A stretch of 64,000 nucleotides of DNA. Origin: Acidithiobacillus ferrooxidans ATCC 23270. GTDB taxonomy: Bacteria; Pseudomonadota; Gammaproteobacteria; Acidithiobacillales; Acidithiobacillaceae. Shown here in pieces: positions 57,002 to 64,000 of this stretch. Every line of letters starts with the position of its first letter. Position 1 is the stretch's first letter. The position numbers were made by a program, and so were the translations under genes. Where the stretch lies: NCBI RefSeq assembly GCF_000021485.1, contig NC_011761.1, forward strand, positions 2,448,001 to 2,512,000. The letters are read 5' to 3'. The notes beneath the pieces are model-generated. The model was given only the letters and a program-made list of their open reading frames with translations. It had not been told where the DNA came from and searched no databases.

Positions 57002-57915
57002 TCAGGACCGCGGCCCGGCAAGCCGTCGGCGCAGGTGAAAAACACGGTCCAGAATACCTAGCACACTGACCACCAGCAGGAACTGCGAAAGCAGGATCAG
57101 TCCGATATAAAAAGCCGCCAGCGCGATCAGGGGCCAGCCCCTCGACGCGAACCACAGGTGCACCAAACTCAGTCCCTGCAGCAGGTACAGCCCACCGACC
57201 AGAATGGCGAGGTTCTGTACCGCCCATGCGCTGCCATGTGGCAGGAAAAAACCCAACCCCGTCACCACCGGCAACCAGATCAGCCACTCTGGCAGCACCC
57301 AGTCGCGAAACACCCGTTGCGGCACCACAATACCCTGAAACCGTTCGCGCCAGCGACTGGCCATCACCGCCGCCAGCGCCCAGAGCAGCGCCATGACCGC
57401 AGCGAGGATCCCCGGCATCAGACGAACCATATCGCCCAGGACCTGACGCTGCGTCGCGCTGAGGTCCTTACGCGCCGGTGCCAGCAAGTGCCCCATCTGC
57501 GCCTGCCAGAAGCCTGGACCCGTACCCTGCGGTATGGCCCAGAGCAGGAGCACCAGCGTCAGGAGAGACAAGCCGATGACCACCCAGACCACCCCGCCCC
57601 ACCTACGTCCCACTGCAAACCCTCTCCCAAGAGCCGTCCCGGCAACCAGGCTACCAGCGCAAAGGCGACACCATACCATGGGTTCAGCGTGAACAGTGCG
57701 GAGGCGATTCCGGCAATCACCAGCACCTCGAGACTCTCCCTGCGTCCCGCCTGCAGAGTAACCAGCGCCACCAGAGCGACGCAGTTGAGCAGCAACGGGC
57801 CAGCAAGAAAGGGAATCAGGCCCGCCGCGCTGAACAGTACAGCAATACTGACACCAGCTTGCCAGCGTCCGCTGAGAAACCAGCGGAGGACTCCGCCTCC
57901 TGGCTGCACCGCCAC
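57002..57915 (-). pseudogene. DUF2232 (YybS-like) membrane protein, frame-disrupted
   Basis: Two overlapping frames make one DUF2232 protein. Frame A from ATG 57915 (118 codons) gives 'SAAGLIPFLAGPLLLNCVAL' and 'NPWYGVAFALVAWLPGRLLG'; frame B continues 'RRWGGVVWVVIGLSLLTLVL' to 'YIGLILLSQFLLVVSVLGIL' and the end at 57002. The break lies at about 57616-57622, where the heptamer G GGT TTG lets ribosomes slip back one base; joined product about 304 residues, eight or so membrane helices, normal for the family. Either a one-base deletion or a programmed -1 frameshift. The gene sits between rpsR and rplI, its usual place. Confidence 0.75.
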
Positions 57916-57930
57916 CGGAGCGCCGGCGCC

Positions 57931-58209
57931 TTAACGCACGACGTAGGGCAGTAACGCCAGAAAACGGGCGCGTTTGATCGCAGTGGTCAACTGCCGCTGA
58001 TAGAGGTTGCTGGTTCCGGTAATCCGGCTGGGGACGATCTTGCCCGTCTCGCCCACATAGGCCTGCAAGGTCTTCAGATCCTTGTAGTCGATCTCCTTGA
58101 CCCCTTCCGCCCGGAACCGGCAGAACTTGCGACGGCGGGTAAAGTTGCTGCCGCCGCCACGCTTGTCGCCATCACCACTATCCCGATCTCTGTCCCGATT
58201 AAATGCCAT
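57931..58209 (-). CDS. rpsR: 30S ribosomal protein S18
   Basis: 92 residues. An N-terminal acidic/basic stretch ([18 protein letters not shown]) precedes the conserved '[20 protein letters not shown]', '[12 protein letters not shown]' and '[17 protein letters not shown]'. The extension is longer than in E. coli S18 but a feature of several families. 16 bp from rpsF. Confidence 0.97.
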   Translation of the reverse strand: MAFNRDRDRDSGDGDKRGGGSNFTRRRKFCRFRAEGVKEIDYKDLKTLQAYVGETGKIVPSRITGTSNLYQRQLTTAIKRARFLALLPYVVR

Positions 58210-58225
58210 CTGAAATCTCCTTAGA

Positions 58226-58630
58226 TTAAGCCGTCACTACGGCTTCGTTAGCGCTGTGATCCGGTTCGCCTTCGCCTTCGGCGGTCTCTTCGCTGCGTTC
58301 CCGACGGTCAGTCTCATCGCGGGCCAGGAAGGAAGGACTGGTGACGGCTTCATCGCGGGCCAGTATCAGATGGCGCAATACCGCGTCGTTGAAGCGGAAA
58401 GCGTCTTCCAGTTCAGCCAGCGCAACACTGCTGCACTCTATGTTCATCAGCACATAGTGTGCCTTGTGGGCCTTCTTGATGGGGTAGGCCAGTTGCCGGC
58501 GGCCCCAGTCCTCCAGGCGATGAAAATGCCCGCCGTCGCTCTCGATCATGCCGCGGTAGCGCTCGATCATCTGGGGGACCTGTTCACTCTGGTCAGGATG
58601 GACCAGAAACACAATTTCATAATGACGCAA
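58226..58630 (-). CDS. rpsF: 30S ribosomal protein S6
   Basis: 134 residues starting at TTG 58630: AAGGAG lies six bases before it, giving '[20 protein letters not shown]', the exact start of S6 proteins. The upstream GTG at 58651 would add seven non-conserved residues and a poor site. Body '[20 protein letters not shown]', '[20 protein letters not shown]', then an acidic tail. First gene of the ribosomal run. Confidence 0.95.
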   Translation of the reverse strand: MRHYEIVFLVHPDQSEQVPQMIERYRGMIESDGGHFHRLEDWGRRQLAYPIKKAHKAHYVLMNIECSSVALAELEDAFRFNDAVLRHLILARDEAVTSPSFLARDETDRRERSEETAEGEGEPDHSANEAVVTA

Positions 58631-58754
58631 AAGTTGCTCCTTGTGGTTCACTGCGGAGTCCGGACGCCCATCGCCCGAACAAGGAGTAAAAGGTGAGGGC
58701 GTATTCTAATACGCGACGCGGGAAAAACAAGGGGTTAACATTCTGGGTCGTGCA

Positions 58755-59819
58755 TCAGTCAGTGTATCCGGGGGCGAGCGCCCGTAATTCTTCGATCTGC
58801 TGCAGGCAGCGCACCCGGTCAGCCGCGGACAGGGCGGCCGTGGCGGCGTTACCGGCGAGACGCTCCAGGCGGTCACCGGTCGGGAGTGCATCCCTGGACC
58901 GTACATGCGCGATGGCGGTTTCCGCACCTTCCGGATCATTACAGACCAGCAACAGGTCGGCGCCCGCCGTCAGCGCCGCATCCACCCGGGCCGCCACGCC
59001 GCCCGCACCATGGGCACCCGCCATGCTGAGGTCGTCACTGACCACCACACCGGTGAAGCCCATCTCTTTACGGAGAACGTCCTGCAACCAACGCGGAGAG
59101 AATCCGGCCGGGTGTTCACCATCCACCCGGGGATACAGACAATGCGCGGGCATGATCGCCGGAATTCCGGCGGCGATCAGGGCCGCAAAGGGCTGGAGGT
59201 CTTCCTGAATGGCGCTGAACGGACGATCATCCAGCGGCAAATCGAGATGAGAGTCTGCGGCCACCGCCCCGTGACCGGGAAAATGCTTGGCGACCCCCTG
59301 CAGGCCGGTCCGGGCCATACCCTTCCAGAGTGCTGCCGCAATAGCGCCCACCCATACGGGATCGCGGTGGATGGCGCGATCGCCGATCACCGCAGAGATA
59401 CCGCGATCCAGATCCACGCAGGGGGTAAAATCCAGATCAACGCCGAGAGCCCGAAGTTCCGTACCGAGCAGAAGGCCCCAGTCTTCGGCCGCCACCAGCG
59501 CACGCTCCAACCCGTCACGATCCGCCAGACGCCCCAGGGTCGCCATGGGCGGGAAGCGCGTCACCCCCGCACGCAGACGCTGTACCCGTCCGCCTTCCTG
59601 ATCTATCCCGACAAGAAGGGGAGTGGTGCGCAAGGCATGCAGCTCCGCGCACAGGGCACGCACCTGTCCGGCGTCCGCACAGTTGCGGGCAAAAAGGATG
59701 ACACCGCCGACGGCAGGCTGGCGCAGCATGGCGCATTCGGCGGCCGTGGGCCGCAGGCCGGCGATATCGACCATCAGCGGGCCCCGCGCAGGGTGCCGCC
59801 GTTCATTCCGTACCGGCAT
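58755..59819 (-). CDS. nagZ: Beta-N-acetylhexosaminidase NagZ
   Basis: 354 residues, GH3 enzyme that cleaves GlcNAc from muropeptides in peptidoglycan recycling. 'GGVILFARNCADAGQVRALC', 'LVGIDQEGGRVQRL' (substrate Asp), 'VAKHFPGHGAVAADSHLDLP' (KHFPGHG, catalytic His) and 'VVVSDDLSMAGAHG' (nucleophile Asp). A start at 59774 (MVDIAG) is an alternative matching E. coli more closely. Overlaps the APC permease stop. Confidence 0.94.
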   Translation of the reverse strand: MPVRNERRHPARGPLMVDIAGLRPTAAECAMLRQPAVGGVILFARNCADAGQVRALCAELHALRTTPLLVGIDQEGGRVQRLRAGVTRFPPMATLGRLADRDGLERALVAAEDWGLLLGTELRALGVDLDFTPCVDLDRGISAVIGDRAIHRDPVWVGAIAAALWKGMARTGLQGVAKHFPGHGAVAADSHLDLPLDDRPFSAIQEDLQPFAALIAAGIPAIMPAHCLYPRVDGEHPAGFSPRWLQDVLRKEMGFTGVVVSDDLSMAGAHGAGGVAARVDAALTAGADLLLVCNDPEGAETAIAHVRSRDALPTGDRLERLAGNAATAALSAADRVRCLQQIEELRALAPGYTD

Positions 59820-61944
59820 GGGGGGCAGACTCCTGTATATTCGCTTGGGTGGTGGCCTGCGCCTTGGCTGCGGCGCGAACCCTGGCTTCTTCTTTTTTTA
59901 CCTCTTCATTCTGCACCAACTCCAGATCGGGCGACATGGAAATGGGCAGAACGATATTCGGCGGCTTGCTCGGAATACCGCGCACATGCACGGGCACGAT
60001 CATCATGCTGAAACCGTCATGCTGCAGGCGATCCTGGACGATGAAGCTGACTTCATCGTGCAGCAACCCATGGAAGGGTCCCTGCGCAGACGTGTCAATC
60101 ACCCGCCCGGCAAAGAAGATACTCTGCGGAAAATAGCGAATGGCGACATTGGCCAGTTCCTCCATCGCCAGGATACGGTCGGTGGAATAGGTGGCGAACC
60201 AGGTCGCCGCCATCCCTTCATTGCGGCAAAAGGCCATATACTGGTTGGCCTCGGTTTCCACATATACCTTCAGGTCCTCCAGCGCTTTGATACCCTTGAA
60301 CTCGCCCTGACCCACGATGCCCGCGAGCAGGAATACATAGTTCTTGACGAAGCCGCCGACCATACGGTGCGCAGTCAGCAGGGTATGCAGCCCCAATCCG
60401 TCAAAACGGCTGACAAAAAATACGGCAGTGGCGCCACGCGGATCGAGGGGCAGGTTGGGGCCGGACTCCAGATGCTCGGGCACCACGTCCAGCATGGTCT
60501 CATCCAGTTCGGCGGTGATTTTGCTGATACTCTTGTAATGGCGGTAGATCAGGTACCCTAGACCCACCCCAATCGCGGTGATCAGCAGGGTGAACCAGCC
60601 GCCGGCATCGAATTTTTCGAAAATGGTGATGGCGAGAATGGAGGCCGTGACCACAAAGCCCAGAGCACTGACCGTAAGCCGGCCCCGCCAGAGTGGATCT
60701 TTGTCGCGCTGGGCAAGCCAGTGCCGACTCAATCCCGCCATGGTCAGGGTGAAAGTGATGAATACGTTGATACTGTACAGTACTACCAGAATGCTGACAT
60801 GCCCCCCCGTTATCAGCAGGATAACTACGGCCGCGAAACCAATGAGCAACACGCCGTTACGGGACACGAAGCGATCCGACAGGTAGGAAAAACGCTCCGG
60901 CAGCCAACGATCGACGGCCATATTCGCCATGACGATGGGCGCCGTGATGATACCCGTGTTGGCGGCGATGAAGAGGAGCAGGCCCTCGGTAATCAGGGTA
61001 AGCAGTGTCGCCGTCGGGCCGAAGGGGATTCCCCCCACCGTCCACCCCCGCGTAATCGCGCCATAAAGCACGGCATTCAGGGTTTGACCCTGCTGGCCAT
61101 GCACCTGATACATCAGGTACAAAAAGATCAGACTGCCGGCGACCAAGGACAGCGAGGTCGCCAGCAGGGTCATCGTGCGCTGGCCGGTCTGCACACGCGG
61201 TTCACGCATGATGTGCACGCCGTTGGCTACGGCCTCCAAACCCGTATAGGTGCCGCCTCCCAGGCTGAAGGCCCGCAATATCAGCGCCACGATGAATATC
61301 CAGCCGTACTGCATGCTATCCTGCCGAACACTCGCAACGGTGTTGTAGGCGATGTCCGGCACGGAGCCTACATGACTCAGCAGGCCCCAGCCGAGCAATA
61401 TGGTGTGGGTCAGGATGAAGGCCATAAAGATGGGCAGCAGAATCTTGATGGATTCTTTCATGCCGCGCAGGTTGATGAAGATCAGGAACAACAGTATCGC
61501 GACATCCAGGAGGATGCGTTCGCTGTACCAGGAGGCGGGCATGGTGCTCAACAGCGCCTCGGTACCCGACGCCACCGAAATCGCCGCCGTCAAGACATAG
61601 TCGACGATCAGCGCAGCGCCACTCACCAGGCCCGCTTTCGGCCCTAACAGGGTGGACGCAGTGTGATATCCGCCACCACCATCGGGGAACAGGGCGATGA
61701 CCTGTCGGTAACCCGCCGAGATGACAAACACCGAAATCGGGATGCCGATGGCCAGGAAGACGGCCAGATATTCATGGCCCTTCAGGGCATAATAGATTTC
61801 CGGTGGACCGTAAGCGGAGGAAGACAAGGCATCCGAACCCAGGCCGACCCAGGCCAGAAAGGCCGCAAGCGAAAGGTTTTCGAACAACTTTGGATTGAAC
61901 ACGTTCACGGCGCGACGGAAACGGGGGAAACGGAGCCAGGCCAT
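59803..61944 (-). CDS. APC-superfamily permease, KimA-like
   Basis: 713 residues: about twelve membrane helices starting 'SLAAFLAWVGLGSDALSSSA' with 'YRQVIALFPDGGGGYHTAST', 'GGTYTGLEAVANGVHIMREP' and 'PIVMANMAVDRWLPERFS', then a cytosolic C-terminal domain of about 200 residues. The 'SSSAYGPPE' and 'PDGGGGY' motifs resemble the c-di-AMP-controlled potassium importer KimA of Bacillus and related amino-acid permeases. Function is inferred from resemblance. It starts directly after the L,D-transpeptidase stop and overlaps nagZ by 17 bp. Confidence 0.75.
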   Translation of the reverse strand: MAWLRFPRFRRAVNVFNPKLFENLSLAAFLAWVGLGSDALSSSAYGPPEIYYALKGHEYLAVFLAIGIPISVFVISAGYRQVIALFPDGGGGYHTASTLLGPKAGLVSGAALIVDYVLTAAISVASGTEALLSTMPASWYSERILLDVAILLFLIFINLRGMKESIKILLPIFMAFILTHTILLGWGLLSHVGSVPDIAYNTVASVRQDSMQYGWIFIVALILRAFSLGGGTYTGLEAVANGVHIMREPRVQTGQRTMTLLATSLSLVAGSLIFLYLMYQVHGQQGQTLNAVLYGAITRGWTVGGIPFGPTATLLTLITEGLLLFIAANTGIITAPIVMANMAVDRWLPERFSYLSDRFVSRNGVLLIGFAAVVILLITGGHVSILVVLYSINVFITFTLTMAGLSRHWLAQRDKDPLWRGRLTVSALGFVVTASILAITIFEKFDAGGWFTLLITAIGVGLGYLIYRHYKSISKITAELDETMLDVVPEHLESGPNLPLDPRGATAVFFVSRFDGLGLHTLLTAHRMVGGFVKNYVFLLAGIVGQGEFKGIKALEDLKVYVETEANQYMAFCRNEGMAATWFATYSTDRILAMEELANVAIRYFPQSIFFAGRVIDTSAQGPFHGLLHDEVSFIVQDRLQHDGFSMMIVPVHVRGIPSKPPNIVLPISMSPDLELVQNEEVKKEEARVRAAAKAQATTQANIQESAPHAGTE

Positions 61945-62499
61945 TCAGGACATCCTCAGCGGGGGGAAGTGCAGCGGTGGCTGCAGGCCGACAAAAACGG
62001 GGGTATTCACGGCACATTCGGCGAAGAGGGCGCATACCGCATCGGGCGCCATCCGCACGCAGCCTGCAGATACCGGTTGACCGAGATGGTCCACATCGGC
62101 TGTGCCATGGATGTAGATATAACGGCGAAAGGTATCCTGAAGGCCACCACGATTAAAACCCATTTCGCTGCCCGAGAGCCAGAGGATGCGCCCGAGAATC
62201 CAGTCCCGATGCGGCTGGCCGGCCGCCCACTCCGCACTGTAACAGGTACCGGTCCAGCGCCGGCCGCGCAGAATGGCCGTCGCGGGCAGGCCGGCGCCGA
62301 TGCGCGCGCGCACTACGTGCCAGCCGCGCGGTGTGCATCCGCTGTCGATCTCTTCGCCCAGCCCCTTACGGGCCGTGGATACGACATACTCGGCGCGCGA
62401 TTCGGCGCCGTGCATTTCATGCAGGCGTTGGGCGGAAACATCCACCCAGAGCCAGCGCGCGGGCCGCTCAGCGTTCGAAGAGGGCAATGGATTCGACAT
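61945..62499 (-). CDS. L,D-transpeptidase (YkuD domain)
   Basis: 184 residues from ATG 62499. '[14 protein letters not shown]' start, and catalytic motif '[20 protein letters not shown]' followed by CVRM: His ... Ser-x-Gly-Cys-x-Arg with the nucleophile Cys. Forms or hydrolyses L,D cross-links in peptidoglycan or attaches lipoproteins. No signal peptide is visible, so localisation is uncertain. The start overlaps the rlmD 3' end by 32 bp. Confidence 0.85.
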
Positions 62500-63790
62500 G
62501 GGCAGTATGGGGAAACATGTTGACGACGCCTGCCGCTCGCAAACGATAGCCGCGCTCGTGTACCAGATACTCGGCATCACGGGCCAGGGTCGCCGGATTG
62601 CAGGAGACATACACCAGACGGCGGACGCCGGGAGTCAGACTGCGCAACACTTCGATGGCTCCACTGCGGGGCGGATCGATGAGCATTTTGTCGATGGCGC
62701 CCGCCGGAGCAAAATCTTCCATCCGGGCCTGGGTGAGATCGGCTACGGCATACCGGGCTTTATCCGCCAGGCCGTTGGCGGCGGCATTCTCCGCAGCCAG
62801 CGCGACCAGCCGGGCATCCCCTTCGATGCCAAGCACCTGCGCTCCCAGTCGGGCGATGGGCAGGGTAAAATTCCCGAGCCCACAGAAGAGGTCCAGAATG
62901 TGCTCCCCCGGTTGTGGTTGCAGCAACGCCATGGCGCGGCGCACCATCACCTGATTCGCCGCCTGATTGACCTGAGTGAAGACCAGGGGATCAAAACGCA
63001 GGCGCAACCGATAATCCGGCAGGTCGTAATGGAGAGGCTCCGGCTGCTCCGGCCACAAGGGATACAGGGTCTCGGGCCCGCGCGGTTGCAACCATATCTG
63101 CAGGTCGTGTTGCTCACCAAAAGCACGCAGGTGCTGCAGATCACTTTCCGCCAGCGGCCGCATGTGACGAAACACCAGCGCGACGGCATCCGGCGTGGCC
63201 GCCACTTCGATCTGCGGGAAATCCTGGGGCGATTGCATCTGCCCGATCAGCGTCCGCAGGGACAGAATGCGTTGCCCGACGCGGGGGTCGAGGGTCAGAC
63301 ATTGCCCCATATCCACGACATAACTGCTGTTGCGTTCGCGAAAACCCACCATGGCACCCCGGGTTTTCGGCGTGCGCACCGAGAGCCGTGCCTTGCTGCG
63401 ATAGCCCAGGCTCGGGCCATGAATGGGTGGCAGGACGCGTTCGGGGCGGACCTTGCCGATGCGCCAGAGATGATCTTCCAGCTGTCTTTGCTTGATGGCC
63501 ACCTGCGCCGCCGGTTCCAGATGCTGCAGGCTGCAACCCCCGCAGACACCAAAGTGAGGACAAGGCGGCGACACCCGCAGGGAGGACGCCTTGTCCACCT
63601 GCAGCAACTCGGCACGATCGAAGCTCTTGTGGTTCTGGGTACGCCGTGCCCAGACCCGCTCGCCGGGCAGCGCCCCATCGACAAACAGTACCTTGCCCTC
63701 CACACGGGCAATTCCGCGTCCCTCGGTATCCAGACTTTCGATGAACACTTGCTCAGGCTGAGCGTTATGAATGGGCTTGGGACGCGACAT
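62468..63790 (-). CDS. rlmD: 23S rRNA (uracil1939-C5)-methyltransferase RlmD
   Basis: 440 residues from ATG 63790. TRAM domain '[20 protein letters not shown]', a 4Fe-4S cluster site '[15 protein letters not shown]' plus Cys in 'MGQCLTL', SAM site '[16 protein letters not shown]' and catalytic Cys in '[14 protein letters not shown]'. Longer frame to 63883 overlaps the neighbouring gene only. Confidence 0.95.
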
Positions 63791-64000
63791 GCAGATTCTC
63801 TGGCCACAGGGTGAGAAATTCCTGGACGTGGGCCTCGTCCCGGCCTTGCAGGTAAGACCGCAACCGGGTCTGGCAAACATCATAAGCCGATCTGTCGAGA
63901 TGCCCGCGGGTCAGTTCAAAACGCAGGTGGACCAGGGCCGTGTTGAGCACATCGACTTCGCAGTAGTGGCGAATGCCCGCCAGCTCCCCTGCCTGATAAT
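63765..64000 (-). CDS. PolB-type 3'-5' exonuclease-like protein, C-terminal part (runs off window)
   Basis: The last 78 codons of a gene entering from the right. '[20 protein letters not shown]' holds the exonuclease III-like Asp of the predicted DnaQ/PolB exonuclease family (PF10108), and '[13 protein letters not shown]' follows. The rest lies outside the window. Its stop overlaps the rlmD start by 26 bp. Confidence 0.75.

Noticed and set aside
60721-61647. 308-codon frame on + strand
   Set aside because: Antisense to the APC permease; translation rich in Gln/His and without domain.
62273-63814. 513-codon frame on + strand
   Set aside because: Antisense to rlmD and the L,D-transpeptidase.

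Overview
The window is a bacterial chromosome segment of moderately high G+C. Its housekeeping backbone (ftsXEY, rsmD, coaD, mutM, prmC, prfA, hemA, lolB, ispE, prs, radA, alr, dnaB, the rpsF-rpsR-rplI operon, nagZ, rlmD) and the style of the accessory genes fit a proteobacterium of the Acidithiobacillus type. That taxonomic call is inference from gene content and order, not from a database search.

Left core (1-14119). A leftward block encodes FtsX (partial), FtsE and FtsY, overlapping end to start. RsmD, CoaD and a 4Fe-4S ferredoxin run rightward. A dynamin-like GTPase, MutM, PrmC, PrfA and HemA then run leftward. Divergent from hemA is a coupled rightward series: a secreted TPR protein, LolB, IspE, tRNA-Gln, Prs and tRNA-His, closed by a strong terminator.

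Island 1 (about 14031-30265). The last 49 bp of tRNA-His (14031-14079) recur at 30217-30265 with two mismatches, as expected for the att sites of an integrated element of about 16 kb. No integrase is visible. The cargo is an Mrr-type nuclease, a VapB antitoxin with a frameshifted VapC, a YghU-like glutathione transferase, a TSUP permease, a benzoylformate-decarboxylase-like enzyme, a hydrolase, copper/silver genes (CopB-type ATPase, a remnant of a CusA pump, a CusF-like protein) and two outer-membrane proteins. Fragments of IS3, IS5 and ISL3 transposases are scattered through it.

Accessory region 2 (about 30266-49150). A type I restriction-modification operon (hsdM, two small genes, hsdS, a membrane-anchored HEPN-like protein, hsdR) is followed by a PIN-like protein. 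A GIY-YIG-like gene is divergent from hsdM, and fragments of vapC and marR genes lie beyond it. Next come an ArsR-type regulator with a divergent cupin, ogt facing an Ada-AlkA fusion, and a series of small detoxification-type genes (VOC, SDR, SMR pump, FMN reductase, SRPBCC, cupin, transglutaminase, PaiB). At 48917-49074 lies a collapsed second hsdM whose upstream half is identical to the region upstream of the intact hsdM.

Right core (49150-64000). An alanine-zipper lipoprotein, a 3D/RlpA-like secreted protein, PepP, a DUF4168 protein, RadA, Alr, DnaB, ribosomal proteins L9, S18 and S6 with a frame-disrupted DUF2232 gene between rpsR and rplI, NagZ, a KimA-like permease, an L,D-transpeptidase, RlmD and a partial exonuclease. 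The most unusual points are the HEPN-like gene inside the hsd operon, the tRNA-His island boundaries, the hsdM scar, and a perfect heptameric slippery site exactly where the DUF2232 reading frame breaks.
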